Of a stretch of 64,000 nucleotides of DNA, positions 6,627-15,090 are shown one piece after another. The notes under the pieces are model-generated. The model was given only the letters and a program-made list of their open reading frames with translations, searched no databases and was not told the DNA's origin. The position numbers and the translations under genes were made by a program. The first letter of the stretch is position 1; each line of letters starts with the position of its first letter. Source of the stretch: Shewanella sp. OPT22 (GTDB lineage Bacteria; Pseudomonadota; Gammaproteobacteria; Enterobacterales; Shewanellaceae); the NCBI RefSeq assembly GCF_004168585.1, contig NZ_PGVH01000042.1:1-64000 (forward strand), given 5' to 3'.

Positions 6627-9600
6627 TCACTAACTCCTTTTATTGTCTCTAATAGGTTTAACAGCTGCTCCATCGGTGGGATGTTTGATTGGCCTGTTTT
6701 AATGTCAATTATACCGGGTACGTCTACAACATCTGCTTCAAGTAACTTCGACGACTCAACTGATAACCCGCTTTTATTTGAGAAAATAGAGCCTGTAATA
6801 GTACTTCTTTCCTCATAAGAAACATTGATATAAATCGCCTGAATCTTGTTACCTTTAAAGGCATTGGGCATATTCTTCTTTAGTTTCTCCAGTTTACTTT
6901 TACACTTTTCTAATGTGTTATCTCGAAGTAAGCATGACTTCTCTATATCCCAATGCTTCACGTCTAAGAGTAAAATATAATTCCCAACTGTTAGGTATCC
7001 GTCAAACCATTCTACGGTGCCTTCAGGCATATCTTTAACGTTATAATTAAAGTCACTTAAGATAGAAAAAACTGTTTCTTCTCCAAGTGCTCCCATGTAT
7101 ATGTCATACATTGCTGGCGCAATAATATACTCATGTTTCCCAAATGAAGTTGCAAAACCGTTTTTCTCAAAGTGTTCTTTAACCACTTTGTTTTTCATTA
7201 AAGAGTCTAACTTAGCGGATAAGCCAGAAACGATTTGCTGTGCTGCGTAATCATTTGAGTTAATGAAAACTTGGGTCACACTATTTTCATCTTTATTACT
7301 AATATGGTATGAGTAACTGCCTAATACTTCAGAACGAATGTAATAACGACTAGATTCGTCAGTGGGAATTTCTGCAACGGCAGGTTTTTGTAGTACGTGT
7401 TTTCTGAGGCGATTGTATTGCTCAATAGCATCAATGTTTTGATGACGATATACACGGGTAATAAGATTTTGAATATGGGAGTAATTTCTACTCGCTTTTG
7501 CCGAATAAGTATTAACTAGTTTTTGTTTAGCCACTACGTTACATTCTTTTTTTACAACAGATATCAGAGATGAGTATTCGACGGATAGATATGCTAAATC
7601 ACGATTATCGGAAGCTAATGTTTCAATAAAATCGAATTCAGCATCAAACATGATGCTAATTTCTGGCTGTTTCCACTCCGTTCTACACATGCGACCTATA
7701 GCTTGCTCAATAAACCTATAAACAGCGTACCTGTAATCGTCCGTATTTTTATATAGCCCAATCATTGAGCTTACTGACATGCTTTTTACATTGCTTGCTA
7801 TAAATTTGTTTAATACTGGTTTTACGTCATTAGCAACAAGAAGTTCTTGTTCGTGTAGCATTAGTGCATCATGAATATTCTTTTTAATCGCAGTGCTTCT
7901 ATCCTCAAACGATTGTTCTTCGAAAATATAACTACCAATCAGGCTTTTAGGTTGCTCAATGTATATTGCATCAATATCTGTCTTATTTTGTATTGGCAGT
8001 TCTCCCTTTGGGCCGATATAGACCAACCCTTTGGTATTGTTTATACGGTATGATGGCGATAAGCCTGCGCCAGTCGCTTGATAATTCGTTATAACAACTA
8101 TCTTTTCATTAGTTTTTTCAAGTAATTCAAGCACTGAATTAAACTTATCATCTCTGAATGAGGCCGCATTGATATTCTCAAAAATTCTAACGCCATATTT
8201 AGTGCCAACAAATTCCATGAATCTAAAAAACTCTTTTCCTCTATAGCTATTATTAAGCATGCAAAAAAGATATCTGTTCGATGGATGCTCAGAAAAATAT
8301 TTAATTGAGCTTATTAATTTGTTAGCCCTCTTAATTGCGAAATCTATCGATTTAGGATCTGATTCGAGTAACTCTATAATTCGGCTTTCGAGGATTAAAT
8401 CATCCACCACACCGCCTAAGAACTCTTTATAAAGAGACTTGATACCGCCTAGGAGATCATTTTCAGATATTGCTGAAACCGCAATATTTATATTATTATC
8501 TTCATAACGCCTTTTAGATAAGTACTCCTGTTGAATTCCTTTCTTTTGAATTGTATTTAAATTCTTAAACTTATTTCCCAGAAGACTTTTTAAGTAAGGT
8601 AAATCAAAATTATGAATCGCTGTTCTGCTTGTAGCTGTGGCACTGATTCCCAAAATTTTTGCACCTTCAAATATCCAGTTTGCTAATAAGCCAGTTGGAG
8701 TGAGCGCAAGTTCGAAGGTTACAGCTGTAGCAGTATTATCCAACTCATTAAATCTACTAATCCTTGCCATCTGAAAACCACTGTCATGGTAGCTATATGA
8801 CTTGTGTTCTTTTTGTAAACGAAAGCTTAATCGTGCATTCAATAAAGAAATAACATCGTACTTCATCTCAGCTAATCCAAAGTGATTTAAAACTTTGACG
8901 ATCAAATCTTCAGTTGAATGAGCTTTATTGCCATCAATTTTATTTAGATTATTTGATAAGGTATTCGTAGCACTAAGCATAGCATTGCAAAAAGCCCTAA
9001 TTATTAAGCTAGAATTATTTACAAAAGTTATAGCGCTTTTGTCTCCCCCTATTCCAATTTCGTGTGATCTTTTAACGTCATTAATATTTGAAGTCAGTTC
9101 ATTGGGTTTAAAGTTGATGGTGTGTAACGACATCCTATCGGACAGCATCGTAAAAATTCGATTTTGATTTTCTTCGCCTGATTGTATAGTTTGATTTGTA
9201 ATAAATGGCCTTAGGCTTACATTCCAATCACTGTTAAATTCTCTTAATAGTTCACGGAACTTATTGAAGCTTGCGTCAACCCCTTCGAACTCGTCGTCAC
9301 CCTCAACTTTAAAACTCTTGAAACTCGAATACAGCCTTCGAACGAGAGAGATAACATCAAACTCTTTAGAACCTTTGAGCAGATGATTTAAAAACTCTCC
9401 TTGTTGACGATCAAATTCATCTATTATGATCAATGAATTAGTCAGTAAATCGCTAATTCTGTAATTCTTTTCTAGTGCATGCCATGGATAAAGAAGTTTT
9501 GCGGTAGTCATGAAAATGATTTGTGTCGAATTTTCATCAATGCACATTGCTGGAAACATCTTTATTAAAACACTGTACGCAGCTGATGATTTAAGTAACT

Positions 9601-10129
9601 CTCTTTTGTTTAGCTTATCTTTGAATATTGTTTGAATAGTTTTAAATAATTTACTGTATCGCTCACCTAAATCATCGTTTAATTGGGAGTTATTCAAGCT
9701 ATTAGCTGCTTGAGTTAATACTCTAATACTGTCTCTTAATGTGACGATTTTTAAGTGGTTTTCTCCTTTTAATTCGTCAAGGAGTATTTTCCATTCTTCT
9801 TCATTAAGCTGTTGTATTGATGTCTCTTGTGAAGGAACGAGGATAATGTTTTTTAAAAATGTATTTCTCTGCTTTGAAGATAATTGTTTACATGCAGCAA
9901 CTCTATCCTTTAAATCTTCATAAGCCTCTTTAACATTTATTCTAAGGTTAGTTACGTATATTAATTTTTTTTTTGAATCACTGATTAAATGCTCAAGTAG
10001 AAGCTCAATTGCTTGGTATGTTTTTCCTAAGCCTGTTTGCGCATCAACAAGTGCAATAAAACCTTCATCCTGAGTTACAATTTTTGGACCAGCAAGGTCG
10101 ATATATGCTTTATATAGTTGACTATCCAT
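6623..10129 (-). CDS. ddmD: DdmD-like SF2 helicase-nuclease
   Basis: A 1168-residue protein with an N-terminal superfamily 2 helicase: Walker A QTGLGKT at 31-37, Walker B IDEFD at 236-240, and a motif VI-like QAIGRMCRTEW. The C-terminal region resembles a PD-(D/E)XK nuclease: GALGEETVF, EWFDGYL, then LLLDVKHW with D1056 and K1058. V. cholerae DdmD (about 1190 residues) has the same order of helicase then nuclease, and its gene likewise precedes ddmE. In that system DdmD is recruited by guide-loaded DdmE and degrades plasmid DNA. Here the pair occupies the left arm of the Tn7-like element, next to the TniQ genes. GAAGA just before ATG 10129 could serve as the ribosome binding site. Confidence 0.8.
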   Translation of the reverse strand: MDSQLYKAYIDLAGPKIVTQDEGFIALVDAQTGLGKTYQAIELLLEHLISDSKKKLIYVTNLRINVKEAYEDLKDRVAACKQLSSKQRNTFLKNIILVPSQETSIQQLNEEEWKILLDELKGENHLKIVTLRDSIRVLTQAANSLNNSQLNDDLGERYSKLFKTIQTIFKDKLNKRELLKSSAAYSVLIKMFPAMCIDENSTQIIFMTTAKLLYPWHALEKNYRISDLLTNSLIIIDEFDRQQGEFLNHLLKGSKEFDVISLVRRLYSSFKSFKVEGDDEFEGVDASFNKFRELLREFNSDWNVSLRPFITNQTIQSGEENQNRIFTMLSDRMSLHTINFKPNELTSNINDVKRSHEIGIGGDKSAITFVNNSSLIIRAFCNAMLSATNTLSNNLNKIDGNKAHSTEDLIVKVLNHFGLAEMKYDVISLLNARLSFRLQKEHKSYSYHDSGFQMARISRFNELDNTATAVTFELALTPTGLLANWIFEGAKILGISATATSRTAIHNFDLPYLKSLLGNKFKNLNTIQKKGIQQEYLSKRRYEDNNINIAVSAISENDLLGGIKSLYKEFLGGVVDDLILESRIIELLESDPKSIDFAIKRANKLISSIKYFSEHPSNRYLFCMLNNSYRGKEFFRFMEFVGTKYGVRIFENINAASFRDDKFNSVLELLEKTNEKIVVITNYQATGAGLSPSYRINNTKGLVYIGPKGELPIQNKTDIDAIYIEQPKSLIGSYIFEEQSFEDRSTAIKKNIHDALMLHEQELLVANDVKPVLNKFIASNVKSMSVSSMIGLYKNTDDYRYAVYRFIEQAIGRMCRTEWKQPEISIMFDAEFDFIETLASDNRDLAYLSVEYSSLISVVKKECNVVAKQKLVNTYSAKASRNYSHIQNLITRVYRHQNIDAIEQYNRLRKHVLQKPAVAEIPTDESSRYYIRSEVLGSYSYHISNKDENSVTQVFINSNDYAAQQIVSGLSAKLDSLMKNKVVKEHFEKNGFATSFGKHEYIIAPAMYDIYMGALGEETVFSILSDFNYNVKDMPEGTVEWFDGYLTVGNYILLLDVKHWDIEKSCLLRDNTLEKCKSKLEKLKKNMPNAFKGNKIQAIYINVSYEERSTITGSIFSNKSGLSVESSKLLEADVVDVPGIIDIKTGQSNIPPMEQLLNLLETIKGVSE

Positions 10130-10136
10130 TTCTTCA

Positions 10137-10373
10137 TTACCTTGTTGTATTTAGATACTTTATTGCCTTGTTAGATTGGTAGCTCTTGTTACTTAATAAC
10201 TTCGCCTTGATGTAAGTAAGAGACTCAATTATTAGCTTGGTATAAATGACTACTGCACATAGAGCAATTACCAATCCAAATAAAATAACACTATTATTCA
10301 GACGGTTAAATGATGTAAGTCTACAAAAAAGTAAGTTAATAAAGATAAATGTAAATATCCTTATTTTTGGAAT
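10137..10373 (-). CDS. Possible small membrane protein or 5'-truncated gene just upstream of ddmD
   Basis: An open frame of 78 codons ends in TAA (10137-10139), seven bases before the ddmD start. It has no ATG, GTG or TTG at its beginning; an ATT at 10373 follows an in-frame TAG. It encodes a strongly hydrophobic stretch (VILFGLVIALCAVVIYTKLI) followed by a lysine-rich tail, a typical single-span membrane protein. Stop-to-start coupling with ddmD favours a real gene, but the missing start codon suggests truncation or a frameshift upstream. Alternatively chance. Confidence 0.3.
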   Translation of the reverse strand: MPKIRIFTFIFINLLFCRLTSFNRLNNSVILFGLVIALCAVVIYTKLIIESLTYIKAKLLSNKSYQSNKAIKYLNTTR

Positions 10374-10415
10374 CTAAAAAATGCGTAACTAAGTGATGTG
10401 ATTTGCAAACAACTC

Positions 10416-10682
10416 TATACCCATGACACTTGAATCGGCTCGATTTCAGCGAGAAAGCAAAGGCAGTTAATCAAGGCGACAGTGTGAGGCAATAGCTGGC
10501 TATTGTTAGCGCTAGCAACGAAGAGTAACAACCTTTGCAACTCGCACTGCGTGGACTTCTCAGCGCAAATTTTTCTTTGTTACATTAGCTCGAAAGAATC
10601 TCGATATTCCTTCATTAATCTACCTCAAATCATTTGCGCTGAGGAAGTCCTGAAACATGCATCTTCAAGTGTCATGGGTATA
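10416..10682. mobile_element. MITE-like element with 19-bp inverted ends
   Basis: A 267-bp segment bounded by TATACCCATGACACTTGAA (10416-10434) and its exact reverse complement (10664-10682). Inside there is no supported gene, but there is further inverted sequence (CAGCGCAAAT / ATTTGCGCTGA). It has the size and form of a non-autonomous miniature transposable element. I cannot define a clean target duplication and no matching transposase is in the window. Confidence 0.75.
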
Positions 10683-10685
10683 ACT

Positions 10686-11014
10686 ATGCCACTACTGGTA
10701 GAGCATCACTTCGAGAAGATTCAGAATCTTTATAATTCCATGCTATTTTTCCCAAATAATGGAAATCATATACGAGAGCTACAGCCCTAGGCCGTATGCT
10801 TGTATTGCGCAATACTTAAATGTAAAGCAATGCAAGTCATGAGGAGCTACTAGAATGTAAGGCATTAAGCTTTGCTAAATCGTTAAACTTAAGGGATTTG
10901 CCACGTAAGCTAAATAGGTTTTGTGAGTTATATAACTTGAATACGGAATTGCCACGGCTTTATAATTTCTCTACACTCAAAGAATATGAGAGCTTTCTTT
11001 CGGTACTTCACTGA
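10686..11014 (+). pseudogene. Frameshifted gene remnant of unknown function
   Basis: Three overlapping frames on the plus strand read like one protein: LLVEHHFEKIQNLYNSMLFF (from 10686), then RPYACIAQYLNVKQCK (about 10785-10830), then LSFAKSLNLRDLPRKLNRFC onwards to a TGA at 11012-11014. Two frame changes and a stop would be needed to join them. The 5' side is cut by the MITE-like element. It converges on the larger TniQ gene and overlaps its stop. I do not recognise the family. Confidence 0.35.
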
Positions 11015-12597
11015 ATCATAATTTTAAGGTTTGCTTCCTTCATGGACAAAGGCAGTTTAACCGAATGGCGAATCAAACAACCGGATACATCTAGTGATCT
11101 TTCCAATTGCGACAGAGAATTAAACTTTCCAGCCAAAAATTTTATTTTTATTGCCAAGAATTTGTCTCTAGCAGCCCAGTTAACCGAGGCATTGTATTTC
11201 TTCTCTTGCGAGGTAGGCAAGTTTCGATAAAGCCATTCTTTATCATTTTTATACAGCCACATATAACAGCTAAAAGAACGCTTCAATTCGTTGCGGGTTA
11301 TTTCGGGAGTGATCCGAACTGCATATAATAACGCTTTGCGATTTAACTCTTTTCTTTTAGCCATAATCAAATGGTGCCTCCACTGAGATAGCCCTTGATG
11401 GCTTTGGATGATTTGTTCTACCGCACCAACAGAGATAGCATGATGTTTAGCTATATCAGTTCTATGCCTACCAATAAAAGCTTTGCGCCAAATGTCTCGC
11501 TCAATATCTTCTGTTAATTTTTTTCGACGTCTGCTTATTGAAAGGCCGTGACGCAATGCTAATTGTTTAACGAAGCTTACAGATACATCAAATTGCTGGC
11601 TTATCTTTCTCATTGATATACCTCTATTCAATTCACTTAAAATCGAAGCTTTTGGGAAAGAAATGCATTTTTTAATTTGCTCACTTGTAGTGTTTGCTTT
11701 TGATATGTTGATTGAAAAAAATTCGCTTGGGCTTTTGGCTAAATATGACATTAGAAATACGTGTTTCAAATAATGTGATGAGTAACGGCCATGAACGAGA
11801 TCAGAAACATATTTGAAATTACTTAATTCTAATGGGACCAATATCTCAATGTTTTCAAAAAGATTTTTCCAAAAAATGAACATTTCATTTGTTAAACTCT
11901 GCATGCGAACATTACCGTTCGGTGTCAGGAATCCCTTAACTTCTAACCAGTCATTATAAAAATCACTTAGTTTTCGATTAATTTGGTTGTGCTGTAGAAA
12001 GTGAAATAGATTAGAAATAAAACACGATAAATGCAGTGCCTTTTCACTTTTAGTTACTTTAAGTGGTATTCCGGTTTCAGGTAGTAGATAACTTCGGTTA
12101 ACACCACCTTCTCCCGCTATTAAGTAACTAAGTGGTCTATGATGTTTTACACAGTGGCTAATACCATATAGCTGATGTTCTATTAGCCATGACATTTTTC
12201 CGTACTTTTCAAATGATTCATCTACACAAATAGGGCAATATTTATATTGTTTTTTTAATGGTAAAGATGCTGCTGCTTGGCGAGAACAACCAGTTATAAG
12301 TTGACCACGTGATGAAAGTAGCACCTTTTCTAAATTGGAAGCTCTACTTTCTAAAGTAAAAGCATAAAGAAGGTAGCCTGTCGCTTGGTAAAGCAAACTT
12401 TTAGCGTTTAAATTAAAGTGATTTGCGATTTCACTAATGTGGTTTGTCAAAACAGGATGAAGCCGTATATGGGCACTCCCGAAAATGTCGAGATTAGTTT
12501 GTTTCGAACTACGGTGGCAATTGCCAATGTGGTAGTTTGTTATCAATCCGTAAACAGACTCTCCCTGAGTGTATTGCCAATATTTAGAATTAGTCAT
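11008..12597 (-). CDS. tnsD: TnsD-like TniQ-family target-selector protein
   Basis: A 529-residue TniQ-superfamily protein with the family zinc-binding segment (YCPICVDESFEKYGK, then HQLYGISHCVKHHRPL) after an N-terminal TniQ domain. A long C-terminal half contains helix-turn-helix-like repeats (ISQQFDVSVSFVKQLALRHG; DIAKHHAISVGAVEQI). That is the layout of TnsD, which binds the 3' end of a conserved host gene and directs insertion just beyond it. The element sits 3' of gcvP, so this protein, or its shorter neighbour, probably recognises the gcvP end. It is the last gene of the tns cluster, nine bases after the shorter TniQ gene. Confidence 0.85.
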   Translation of the reverse strand: MTNSKYWQYTQGESVYGLITNYHIGNCHRSSKQTNLDIFGSAHIRLHPVLTNHISEIANHFNLNAKSLLYQATGYLLYAFTLESRASNLEKVLLSSRGQLITGCSRQAAASLPLKKQYKYCPICVDESFEKYGKMSWLIEHQLYGISHCVKHHRPLSYLIAGEGGVNRSYLLPETGIPLKVTKSEKALHLSCFISNLFHFLQHNQINRKLSDFYNDWLEVKGFLTPNGNVRMQSLTNEMFIFWKNLFENIEILVPLELSNFKYVSDLVHGRYSSHYLKHVFLMSYLAKSPSEFFSINISKANTTSEQIKKCISFPKASILSELNRGISMRKISQQFDVSVSFVKQLALRHGLSISRRRKKLTEDIERDIWRKAFIGRHRTDIAKHHAISVGAVEQIIQSHQGLSQWRHHLIMAKRKELNRKALLYAVRITPEITRNELKRSFSCYMWLYKNDKEWLYRNLPTSQEKKYNASVNWAARDKFLAIKIKFLAGKFNSLSQLERSLDVSGCLIRHSVKLPLSMKEANLKIMIQ

Positions 12598-12606
12598 TGT
12601 GTTAAG

Positions 12607-13533
12607 CTACTTTTGGTTATCAAGCATTTCATCCAAGAAATGCCAAATCAAAGCTATTGCAACAGGGTTATTCGGTTTCCCTATAGAACGAAAATCGTAC
12701 ATATTGCTTCCTTTCAGTGCAGGGCAATGAATTCCTCTTGAGATTTTAGTAACAGTACTAAAATATTTTTTAAGTTCATCTATGCCATAAAAATCAACAA
12801 TATTCAGATAGAAGTTTCTTATTGCTATTTTAACTCCGACCATCTCAATTTCATGTTGGCATACCCCCATATAATTTTGTACACGTTGGGCTAGTTTTTG
12901 CTGAGGAATTTGAAGTCGGCCATAAGCCATCTCTAAACAGATATTCTCAACAGCTATCATTTTTGGTGATAAAAGAAAGTAATTTCTATCAAATATGCTT
13001 CCACAATCAGGGCAAACTTCATCAACGAGCGGTAACGGTTTTTGCTCTATACTAGTGACTTTATATTGACAGTTATAGCACTGTGTAACTAGCGTACATT
13101 GATGTTTTAAGCACCTGAATACACCGGGAATTTGGTGGTCTCTGTGATAGTATGGTATTCCATAATTTTTAGTATCTTCTTTCACACAATCAGAGCACCA
13201 ACGCCAAGGGGTGCTAACTACACTTCCTCTACAATTAAAAGTAATATTTTTAGACAGGCTCACATGTTCTTCTAATTTTTGGGGTGAAATAGAAGATTTA
13301 AGCATATTGAAACAAGTATGCTCTGAATGAGTCTGGTTGCTATTCATGTTGAGCGCAGCAATTATCTTTTTAAAATCTTGGCTAATTAGTGTGCCCGGTA
13401 GGTGCCTGAAATGCGTCAATTGCATTGTTTTACGCATTGAATTAAAATTTCTGAAAGTACTCATCACGAATGAGCGACCGATTAAGCCAAACAAATCTTC
13501 ACCCGGAAGCAATTTTTGCAGCTGCTCCATCAT
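12607..13533 (-). CDS. tniQ: Short TniQ-family protein
   Basis: A 308-residue TniQ-family protein. It has the N-terminal LPGEDLFGLIGR motif typical of TniQ and two cysteine clusters: WCSDCVKEDTKNYGIPYY with FRCLKHQCTL, then CYNCQ and CPDCGS. It lacks the long C-terminal helix-turn-helix array of the neighbouring TnsD. It overlaps the tnsC end by four bases (ATGA). In Tn7 relatives the TniQ proteins link a DNA-targeting module to the TnsC ring. A second TniQ usually implies a second targeting route; which of the two uses gcvP is not clear. Confidence 0.85.
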   Translation of the reverse strand: MMEQLQKLLPGEDLFGLIGRSFVMSTFRNFNSMRKTMQLTHFRHLPGTLISQDFKKIIAALNMNSNQTHSEHTCFNMLKSSISPQKLEEHVSLSKNITFNCRGSVVSTPWRWCSDCVKEDTKNYGIPYYHRDHQIPGVFRCLKHQCTLVTQCYNCQYKVTSIEQKPLPLVDEVCPDCGSIFDRNYFLLSPKMIAVENICLEMAYGRLQIPQQKLAQRVQNYMGVCQHEIEMVGVKIAIRNFYLNIVDFYGIDELKKYFSTVTKISRGIHCPALKGSNMYDFRSIGKPNNPVAIALIWHFLDEMLDNQK

Positions 13534-15080
13534 GAGTTCCCTTCACTTGTACTTATTACTGATTTAGAAGAAATTTTTAATAAATTTGACACGCCAATTT
13601 GCTTTGCTAATTTGGCGTCCAGAACAGGTGCTTTTGAACATTTGTTCTTCTTTTTTACTTGCCGTACTTTGTTAAGATCTTCGTTTACCTTTTTGTCAGC
13701 TTCTTCATCCGTTTTGGGTAAACATGTACTAGAGTTCTTTGCTACTTTTTCAGAACTTGTTGAAGTCGACCCTTTTAACTCTTGTTGTATTTGTCCATTA
13801 ATCGTAATCAAATCTGCAATTGGTGCCAGATCTTCATATTTGTGAAATTTTTTGTCTCTTAATGCTCGCATTGGTTGCTGAAGAATCGAAAATTGCTCTT
13901 TAAATACATGTGATAAAGACTTAATAGTCACTCCTTGCTGTTGGTTGTCGAACTTACTCATGTGGCTTAATGTCGCTCGCATCAAACTGAGTGCAATTGC
14001 AGGTATTCCTCCAGTAAGCATATGTAAGTGTCGTTTAAGTATCTCACCATTGTCATGTTTACCTTTTAGCAAATGCGTTTGATTTATTTGTGTAAAAAAT
14101 CGACTCCAAAAATCACCTTCAACATCAGCTCCTAGAAGTAACAACCCCCCATCAATAAGAGTGCGGCGGCTGACAGTTACTTCTTTGCCGAATAGATTTA
14201 AAGTAGCTAATGTACCTATGAAAAATAATGGGACTCCGATACGGTTAAATATCTCTTCAACAAATTTCATTGACGTTTTTTCGTTGCTTCCGAGAATTAG
14301 GTTGTCTTTGTTTTGTGCGATATTTTGTGCTTCATCGATGACCAGAACGCCAACATTGTGTTTCAGCATCAATTTGCGGACTAATCGGATGAGATCGTCA
14401 ATAGAGTCACCGTTCTTTACGTCACGACTAAGATATGGGTAATTAGTTGCCACTTCTACAGCCTCTACAATACCTTTCAAGAAAGCTTTCTGTCCTTTTC
14501 TATTGTGAACTTGTACGTAAATGTAGGGGATTTGATCTTCTTCAATCTTTATTTTAATGCCTTCGGGATTAAAATAATCTGTGTGGTAAAGATGTTGAGG
14601 TATGAGCTTCAATACTCGAAGCATCATAGATGTCTTTCCTGCGCCACTCAAACCTGCTAATAAAAAACTGCCATTTGCTGTGAGTAATGAATCTATATCT
14701 TGACCAGTTACTCTCTTAAGATTGTAAGCATTAACTTGTTCATCTTTATCTTGATGAACAGCCGTTAACATTTTGTTTTTGAATACGGGATTAGCAGGGT
14801 TTCTCTTTTTGTATCCAGCTTCAATCATACGACGCAGCTTCTCATACAAAGCATAAGCCTCATCACGGGCTATATAGGTTTCTGACAAGTTATCAATCGT
14901 GCTACGGATGTAGTAGCCGTGATATTGCTCAGGTACACCTTCCAACAAATTGAATTTTTCAAAGCCAGAATCACAAGCTGTGGGTACTTCAAATTCAGTC
15001 ATTGGGTAACCCAGTCCTTCTATTAAAGGGTTACCTCTACAAGTTGGATTTGGATGTGAAATATAACTAATTTTCGTCAC
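13530..15080 (-). CDS. tnsC: TnsC-like AAA+ transposition regulator
   Basis: The ATPase that joins target selector to transposase. Walker A GLSGAGKTS and Walker B VLVIDEAQN are present. The first residues (TKISYISHPNPTCRGNPLIE) match the Tn7 TnsC N-terminus, with its NPhIE motif. I choose the GTG at 15080 (516 residues): AGGAG overlaps the tnsB stop just upstream, and the protein then begins like TnsC. A longer frame reaches into tnsB. The C-terminal tail is rich in lysine and serine. Confidence 0.88.
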   Translation of the reverse strand: MTKISYISHPNPTCRGNPLIEGLGYPMTEFEVPTACDSGFEKFNLLEGVPEQYHGYYIRSTIDNLSETYIARDEAYALYEKLRRMIEAGYKKRNPANPVFKNKMLTAVHQDKDEQVNAYNLKRVTGQDIDSLLTANGSFLLAGLSGAGKTSMMLRVLKLIPQHLYHTDYFNPEGIKIKIEEDQIPYIYVQVHNRKGQKAFLKGIVEAVEVATNYPYLSRDVKNGDSIDDLIRLVRKLMLKHNVGVLVIDEAQNIAQNKDNLILGSNEKTSMKFVEEIFNRIGVPLFFIGTLATLNLFGKEVTVSRRTLIDGGLLLLGADVEGDFWSRFFTQINQTHLLKGKHDNGEILKRHLHMLTGGIPAIALSLMRATLSHMSKFDNQQQGVTIKSLSHVFKEQFSILQQPMRALRDKKFHKYEDLAPIADLITINGQIQQELKGSTSTSSEKVAKNSSTCLPKTDEEADKKVNEDLNKVRQVKKKNKCSKAPVLDAKLAKQIGVSNLLKISSKSVISTSEGNS

Positions 15081-15090
15081 TTGAATTCTC

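Noticed and set aside
10503..10790. 95-codon plus-strand open frame
   Set aside because: Its first half is the MITE-like element. Only the last third belongs to the frameshifted remnant described separately.
10686..11014. Remnant of tnsE
   Set aside because: It lies on the strand opposite to the tns operon and shows no recognisable TnsE motif.
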